DNA of 64,000 bases from Plumapathes pennacea. Its lineage: Eukaryota > Cnidaria > Anthozoa > Antipatharia > Myriopathidae. Positions 59,467 to 64,000 of the stretch are shown here, piece after piece. Under the pieces are notes generated by a model. The model was not told the DNA's origin, made no database searches, and saw only the letters and a list, made by a program, of their open reading frames with translations. Within the stretch, counting starts at the first letter, position 1. Every line of letters starts with the position of its first letter. Both the position numbers and the translations under genes were made by a program. The stretch spans positions 3,468,501 through 3,532,500 of the forward strand of contig OZ038468.1 in the NCBI GenBank assembly GCA_964036295.1, read 5' to 3'.

Positions 59467-62400
59467 CTGAACAAACGATAATAATGGAGTACTGCGCTGA
59501 AAAGACGTATACATTTCACTTGTAAAGGTTTTGCATTTGTTGCACTTTTTGCTTGGTCCATCATTCTCAGTCAAGACTGCAGCACAGTCCCTCGGATGAT
59601 TGAGCAAGCGCAAAGCGAACGTGCGCGCGGTCTGGGGAGAGTGACCGTCACGTGACCGTTAACCAATCATGACGTTGCATTTGTTGCACTTTTTGCTTGG
59701 TCCATCATTCTCAAGACTGCAACACAGTCCCCTCGAATGATTGAGCAAGCGCAAAGCGAACGCGCGCGCGGTCTGGGGAGAGTGACCGTCACGTGACCGT
59801 TAACCAATTATGACGTTGCATTTGTTGCACTATTTGCTTGGTCCATAATTCTCAATCAAGACTGCAACACAGTCCCTCGGATGATTTAGAAAGCGAAAAG
59901 CGAACGTGTGCGCGGTCTGGGGAGAGTGAACGTCACGCGACCGTTAACCAATTGGCTCTCTACACGGTGCCGTCATCTTGGATTCAAAGCGAGGCTAACT
60001 TGGCACAAAATTCGCCTGACATGGAACAAGAGAGTTCCTATCGCTCTAAAGCAACAAGGCGTCCTCAGAGAAGATGCACATGTTCTATTTGGGGATTGCA
60101 TGCACAAATTTCCAAGGTAACATTCTCAGTTTTGCCAGGTCAGCCTCGCTTTGAAGCTCGTGCCAGTTCCTGTGCAAAGAGCCCATCATGACATTCACTC
60201 GTTTGAAAAGAAGAATATATGCTTTTCTACTAAGTAATTAAATACAATATCTCTATACTCAGCTTTCACTGCTTTTATTGTAAACTAGTACGAACACTGT
60301 GAGGAGGCCTCTTCACTATAAGCCCCATGGTTTCTTGAGGATTCCTCGCCACTACTTAGCAAACGTAATCTCTTTATGTAATTTCTTAATGTATATCTAT
60401 GTAAATATGTATATATTATCATTCTATGTGGCAAAGAAAAAAAAAACTCTCGCCAGACCTCGCGCGTTCGCTTTATCCGAGCGCAAAGAAGGGACTGTTT
60501 TGCACTGAAGCACTGAAGTTTTGCTCCTCCACCCCACCCCCCCAAAGAGAAAAACAAATGTCACACAACTGACCTGGATGTGTAAGTTAACATCAGTGCT
60601 GCGACAAAGGTAGGGAAAGTTTCCACCGGTCTTGAGATGAGCTCTTTTACAGTCGGGATAACACTTGTACAAGTCATCCTTGACTGGCTGAGACAGCGCG
60701 CAGTCATCAAACACCTAACGATAAACAAGTAGGCACGGTTTCAAGCAAACACAGCACATGGTGTTGACCTAAAGTACAGTTCTGTGTGGCTGTACAAGTC
60801 ATCCTTGACTGGCTGAGACAGTGCGCAGTCATCAAACACCTAACGATAAACAAGTAGGCACGGTTTCAAGCAAACACAGCATATGCTGTTGACTTAAAGT
60901 ACAGTTCTGTGTGGCTGGGAAATTTTGTTGTAATTAAGTTTGGTGTGGTTTGTTTCTGGGATGGTTTTGCGATGGAAAGTACTTCATTATGCAGATACGA
61001 GCGTTTTTACTGGAAAATATACCGTGCGTAGATTCCAAACGAAACTACAGTCAACTCTCTCTAAGTGGACACTAAATCTAGTCCCTAAGGCGTCCGCCTT
61101 AGAGAGTTGACTTTATTATATAGACACGAGTGTTTTACTGGAAAATATCCCGTGCGTAAAATCCATACGAAACTACATCCGGGACCCGAGTGGCGTATTT
61201 TCCATATCCTCACTAGTGGGGATATCGTTGGCATCATTTTCTCGTGGTAAAAACAATATTTTACTCACTCGCGAAGCGCTCGTTTGTAAAATATTATTTT
61301 TACCACTCGAGAATAAAATTCATATCTTCGCGCCGCCGTGTAATATCCTCTATGTATATCCGGGACCCAAGTGGCGTATTTTCCATATCCTCACTAGTGA
61401 GGATATTGATTGCATTATTTCCCGCTTTTGCACGGTTGTTTGTGTATTTTCTCGTACATCACTCGTGTCTATATAATAATAATAATAATAATAGAAATAT
61501 TGCATTTATGGATTTTAATTTCTTGTGGTAAAAAACAATATATTTTACCACTCGAAAATAGAATTCATATCTTTGTGCCGCCGTGTAATATCCTCTATAT
61601 ACTACAACTATTTCTTGTGATTTGAGAAAATGACCTTGGTTTGAAGTAAATGTATCAAAAAGTTTATATTTTGAAAGAATTCCCCACAGCATACAGTATT
61701 ATCCAAGGGTTTTAAGGACTTCTGTAACTTTACTATTTACAAGGTGCATTTGCAGAAATTTAGTTTTGGTGGAAACAATCTTTGTGGGAACTATTTTTTG
61801 TGTGGATTGCTTAAGTGACCAACTTCAATTTTCTCCTTCAGTTTCTCACCAGAAATATATCATACAGAAAGGAGAACCTGGCTTTTGATACCTTGTTCAG
61901 ATGAAGACGGATTAAACTATCAATTCTCATTACATTGCTCATACAGTTCCTTCTAAAAAGGTAAGAGAATCTGTGTTTTGAGCATGAAGTAGACATACCA
62001 GACTGCTACAGTTTATGACTCACATCTATAATTGTGGAAGGAATGTTCTGAATCTTTTGTGGTTCCACGTAAGAGTCCATGCAGTTCAGAGTAAGCCTTG
62101 ACGCCAACTCATTTCTTCCCAGACTTTCCAACTGTCAAAAGCAAGAAACCACATACAGATAACAGACAACGCAGAGCTAGAGCTATATCCATAGCCTATG
62201 TATACACTTTCTTCGATACCTATAAAGCTACATATTCAGTCTTGTTAACTTACAGATCCTATTACCTACTCAATGCGTGTTACTTCATTGTATAAACCTT
62301 TATTACCTTATTTATTTCATTTGGTAACCTATGCCGTTAGTAATTAAAATTTGTACGAGGGAGCATGCGCCCAAAAACCCATAATGGGTTGTAGCATGCT

Positions 62401-63739
62401 TCCTCCACTTATCATCGACTTAGAATTATCGTTTCTGTAAACAAATACCCTAAAAATAAGTGGAAATAAAAACCTTTAGAACCTTTAAATAAAAACCTTT
62501 AAGAGACAGCCAAAAAAATAATTGACCTTACTGAAAACTTCTGTTTGGTTTAATAACTGTTCAAGCCTGCTTAGGCCTTATACATGTATCTTGGGCTATT
62601 TTGTCATTTTTGTAAAGCCTAATAAGGGGTACAACTTCATTCATTGTATATATCAATATTCCATAAAAGACAAAAAAAAAATTCTCCTCTCCATACAATA
62701 ATGTCCGTACATTATAGGATCAATCGATAGATAATTGATGAATAAGTTGTCTCATCAATATTATTAATCTAGTCCAATTTATGATACTATTTAGTTCCAC
62801 ATATTCTACAGTATTCAATGTAAATAGATTTGTTCCTTGTAAGGATTGGCTTGCCAGCGCTTTTTAACTTTGATAGGTTTTTTGCTGGTAAGCCACCACA
62901 GAAATGGTTTACCTGTAATTGTATATGGTACTTTAAGGTGGAAAAAAAATGAACTATGAACTATGAAATACAGCAATTGGCCTTTGAATAAAACCCTGTA
63001 GTTTGTTGGCAGAGAAGTTGAGTGAAAAAATATGGCTAATCTTTGGATTAAATTTAAGAACTAGAAATTTGGGACTGCACTGGCATAGTGAAAAAAAAAA
63101 AAAAAAAAAAAAAAAAACAGGTCTGAAGTCATATTCTCTGGAACTTTCTGGTGCTTTTACAGGAGAATGAATGGGGAAGCCCAGAAAGAAATAAGGTCAC
63201 AACAACAAACAAACACAAATACTCTGAACTGCACAGTAACTCACCCGTTCAACCATAAAGTCAATTGAATCAGCAATGTCTTCATCAACTTCTTCATTAT
63301 TGAAGTTGTTCATGATCATTTTCTTCAGCAAAAATGCTGGAAGGACCCAAAACCTAAAAATATACCAGATGTTATCCCTTTCAACTTCAATTTCTCACTA
63401 ATTATATATCATACAGTATGAAAAACTTGGCTTTTGATGCCTTGTACAGATGAAACCTGATTAAACTATCAATTCTCACTACACACCTCATACAGTTCCT
63501 TCTGAAATAGTTGGGAGAATCTGTATTTTGAGTTTGGGAGTGTACCACTATACAAAAATGTTGTTTGGGATGGAAAAGCGCATCAGAACTTACGTTGAAG
63601 AACTGGCTGTCTGTTGAAATACAGAGGTGTCTGCAAATGCATTGCACAGAATTATAGATTGGACTCTTGGACTTCTGAATGTCAACTCAGCAAACTTTTG
63701 TGCCAAATACCCGCCAAGGGAGGCCCCAAATAAGTGAAC
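59326..63739 (-). CDS. SPG21: Maspardin (C-terminal 214 residues; 5' part off window)
   Basis: Five exons in transcription order: 63,739-63,594, 63,353-63,245, 62,131-62,024, 60,714-60,574, 59,466-59,326, with matching phases and a TAA stop. They encode the C-terminal two thirds of maspardin, an alpha/beta-hydrolase-fold protein that in mammals is found in cytosol and endosomal/trans-Golgi membranes, binds CD4 and is mutated in Mast syndrome (spastic paraplegia 21). Diagnostic segments are [18 protein letters not shown] (nucleophile elbow GxSxG), [37 protein letters not shown] and [16 protein letters not shown], all close to the vertebrate protein. The end is acidic (SDEDEEK). About 90 N-terminal residues lie beyond the right edge. 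Confidence 0.96.
59467..60573. other. SPG21 last intron
   Basis: Contains the 59,531-59,957 tandem repeat. The plus-strand open stretch at 59,838-60,191 overlaps that repeat and is not supported. Confidence 0.6.
59531..59957. repeat. Three tandem ~142-bp repeats in SPG21 last intron
   Basis: TTGCATTTGTTGCAC begins at 59,531, 59,675 and 59,816. Units share GGTCTGGGGAGAGTGACCGT, and CGTCACGTGACCGTTAACCA in the first two (the third has CACGCGACC). Confidence 0.92.
60574..60714 (-). CDS. SPG21: SPG21 exon with [12 protein letters not shown]
   Basis: 141 nt, acceptor CGTTAG, donor CAG|GTCAGT. It encodes [20 protein letters not shown] through VNLHIQ. Confidence 0.96.
60666..60915. repeat. 125-bp tandem duplication covering a SPG21 splice acceptor
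   Basis: TGTACAAGTCATCC starts at 60,666 and 60,791. The unit spans the first 49 nt of the exon above, its acceptor and part of the intron. The two units differ at only a few bases. Confidence 0.93.
61179..61605. mobile_element. Foldback-type element, two tandem copies
   Basis: CCGGGACCCGAGTGGCG at 61,179 and CCGGGACCCAAGTGGCG at 61,360 each lead to CATATCCTCACTAGTG, GTGGTAAAAA...TTTTTACCAC-like arms and GCCGCCGTGTAATATCCTCT. The second copy is interrupted near 61,420-61,530. No ORF. Confidence 0.7.
61811..61984 (+). mobile_element. ~205-bp TIR MITE, partial copy
   Basis: AACTTCAATTTTCTCCTTCA through GGAGAACCTGGCTTTTGATA to TGTGTTTTGAGCATGA; both termini degraded. Confidence 0.8.
62024..62131 (-). 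CDS. SPG21: SPG21 exon with LASRLTLNC
   Basis: 108 nt, acceptor TTTTGACAG, donor GAT|GTGAGT, encoding [20 protein letters not shown] through PSTIID. Confidence 0.95.
62132..63244. other. SPG21 intron with a LINE-type tail
   Basis: 62,690-62,970 ends TGAACTATGAACTATGAA, the short-repeat tail expected of an L2/CR1-type 3' end. A 27-base A run lies at 63,091-63,117. No exon seen. Confidence 0.5.
63245..63353 (-). CDS. SPG21: SPG21 exon with [12 protein letters not shown]
   Basis: 109 nt, acceptor ATTTTTAG, donor CGG|GTGAGT. It completes a split Thr codon and encodes 36 residues ending DFMVER. Confidence 0.95.
63371..63542 (+). mobile_element. ~205-bp TIR MITE, partial copy
   Basis: TTATCCCTTTCAACTTCAAT, AACTTGGCTTTTGATGCCTT and GGGAGAATCTGTATTTTGAG match the family; termini eroded. 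It lies between two SPG21 exons. Confidence 0.8.
63594..63739 (-). CDS. SPG21: SPG21 exon with nucleophile elbow GASLGG
   Basis: 146 nt, acceptor TTTCAACAG, donor AAC|GTAAGT. It encodes [20 protein letters not shown] through [12 protein letters not shown]. The upstream exon is off the window. Confidence 0.96.
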
Positions 63740-63902
63740 CTGTTGAAAAATTATGATGGTAAAATATTATCAATCAGAATATTTTGTAAGTCCTGGGCAA
63801 GCTTTTTATACAGCTTCATAGGGGGTTCTGAAGGGGTTTATAACCAAGAGGTATTTGTTAGTACCACACTGGTTGGCTTTTGTATAAGCATTAGGGGTTA
63901 AA

Positions 63903-63903
<1 letters not shown>

Positions 63904-63955
<52 letters not shown>

Positions 63956-63963
63956 GGGGGGGG
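63904..63963. repeat. (GT)n followed by poly(G)
   Basis: About 17 GT units and then 25 G, in the SPG21 intron at the right edge. Confidence 0.93.
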
Positions 63964-64000
63964 TGGAGGGAGGTAAAAGAGGGGAGAGGTACATGTTGTG

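Larger units (their letters stand above)
60916..62023. other. SPG21 intron with foldback and MITE elements
   Basis: Contains a foldback pair at 61,179-61,605, an (ATA)n run near 61,473-61,492 and a partial ~205-bp MITE at 61,811-61,984. Confidence 0.6.

Noticed and set aside
59838..60191. 117-codon plus-strand ORF
   Set aside because: It overlaps a tandem repeat within an SPG21 intron, lies on the opposite strand and has no domain.

Overview
The window is animal nuclear DNA, most likely from an anthozoan cnidarian such as a stony coral. This is inferred from short GT-AG introns, small leucine-rich-repeat GPCR genes in tandem, and dense short inverted-repeat elements; no taxon-diagnostic marker was available. 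The protein genes are split into exons, so I built gene models by joining reading frames across splice signals. The joins agree in phase throughout.

Layout: (1) 1-6,090, plus strand: two tandem paralogous GPCR genes. The first is cut by the left edge. The second is complete, with four exons encoding signal peptide, leucine-rich repeats and seven-helix domain. They come from a tandem duplication of about 5 kb whose right breakpoints lie near 1,889 and 6,866. (2) 7,500-8,440: two inverted copies of a long foldback element (a third is at 16,841). (3) 8,596-13,484, minus strand: a gene for a small single-pass membrane protein (signal peptide, one ectodomain, one TM); its last exon was not found. 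(4) 17,323-30,708, minus strand: a 13-exon gene for a 1,241-residue receptor-like protein with signal peptide, about five SEA-like modules, TM, Lys-rich and Gly/Ser-rich linkers, and a protein tyrosine phosphatase domain. The domain keeps its fold motifs, but the WPD aspartate and P-loop arginine are replaced, so it is a predicted pseudophosphatase. (5) 33,965-34,759, minus strand: two tRNA-Thr(CGT) genes in a duplicated block. (6) 35,697-55,354: one uninterrupted satellite array of about 265 monomers of 74 bp, all in the same orientation, with higher-order repeats (a 16-monomer period of 1,182 bp and a repeated block of about 3.6 kb). (7) 59,326-63,739, minus strand: the last five exons of the maspardin gene (SPG21); its 5' part lies beyond the right edge.

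Introns and intergenic DNA are full of short TIR/foldback elements. One family of about 205 bp occurs in at least eight copies or fragments. There are also LINE 3' ends, a tRNA-derived SINE, minisatellites and long G or C runs. The genes do not form a pathway. The items most worth attention are the dyad-containing higher-order satellite and the SEA-repeat receptor pseudophosphatase.
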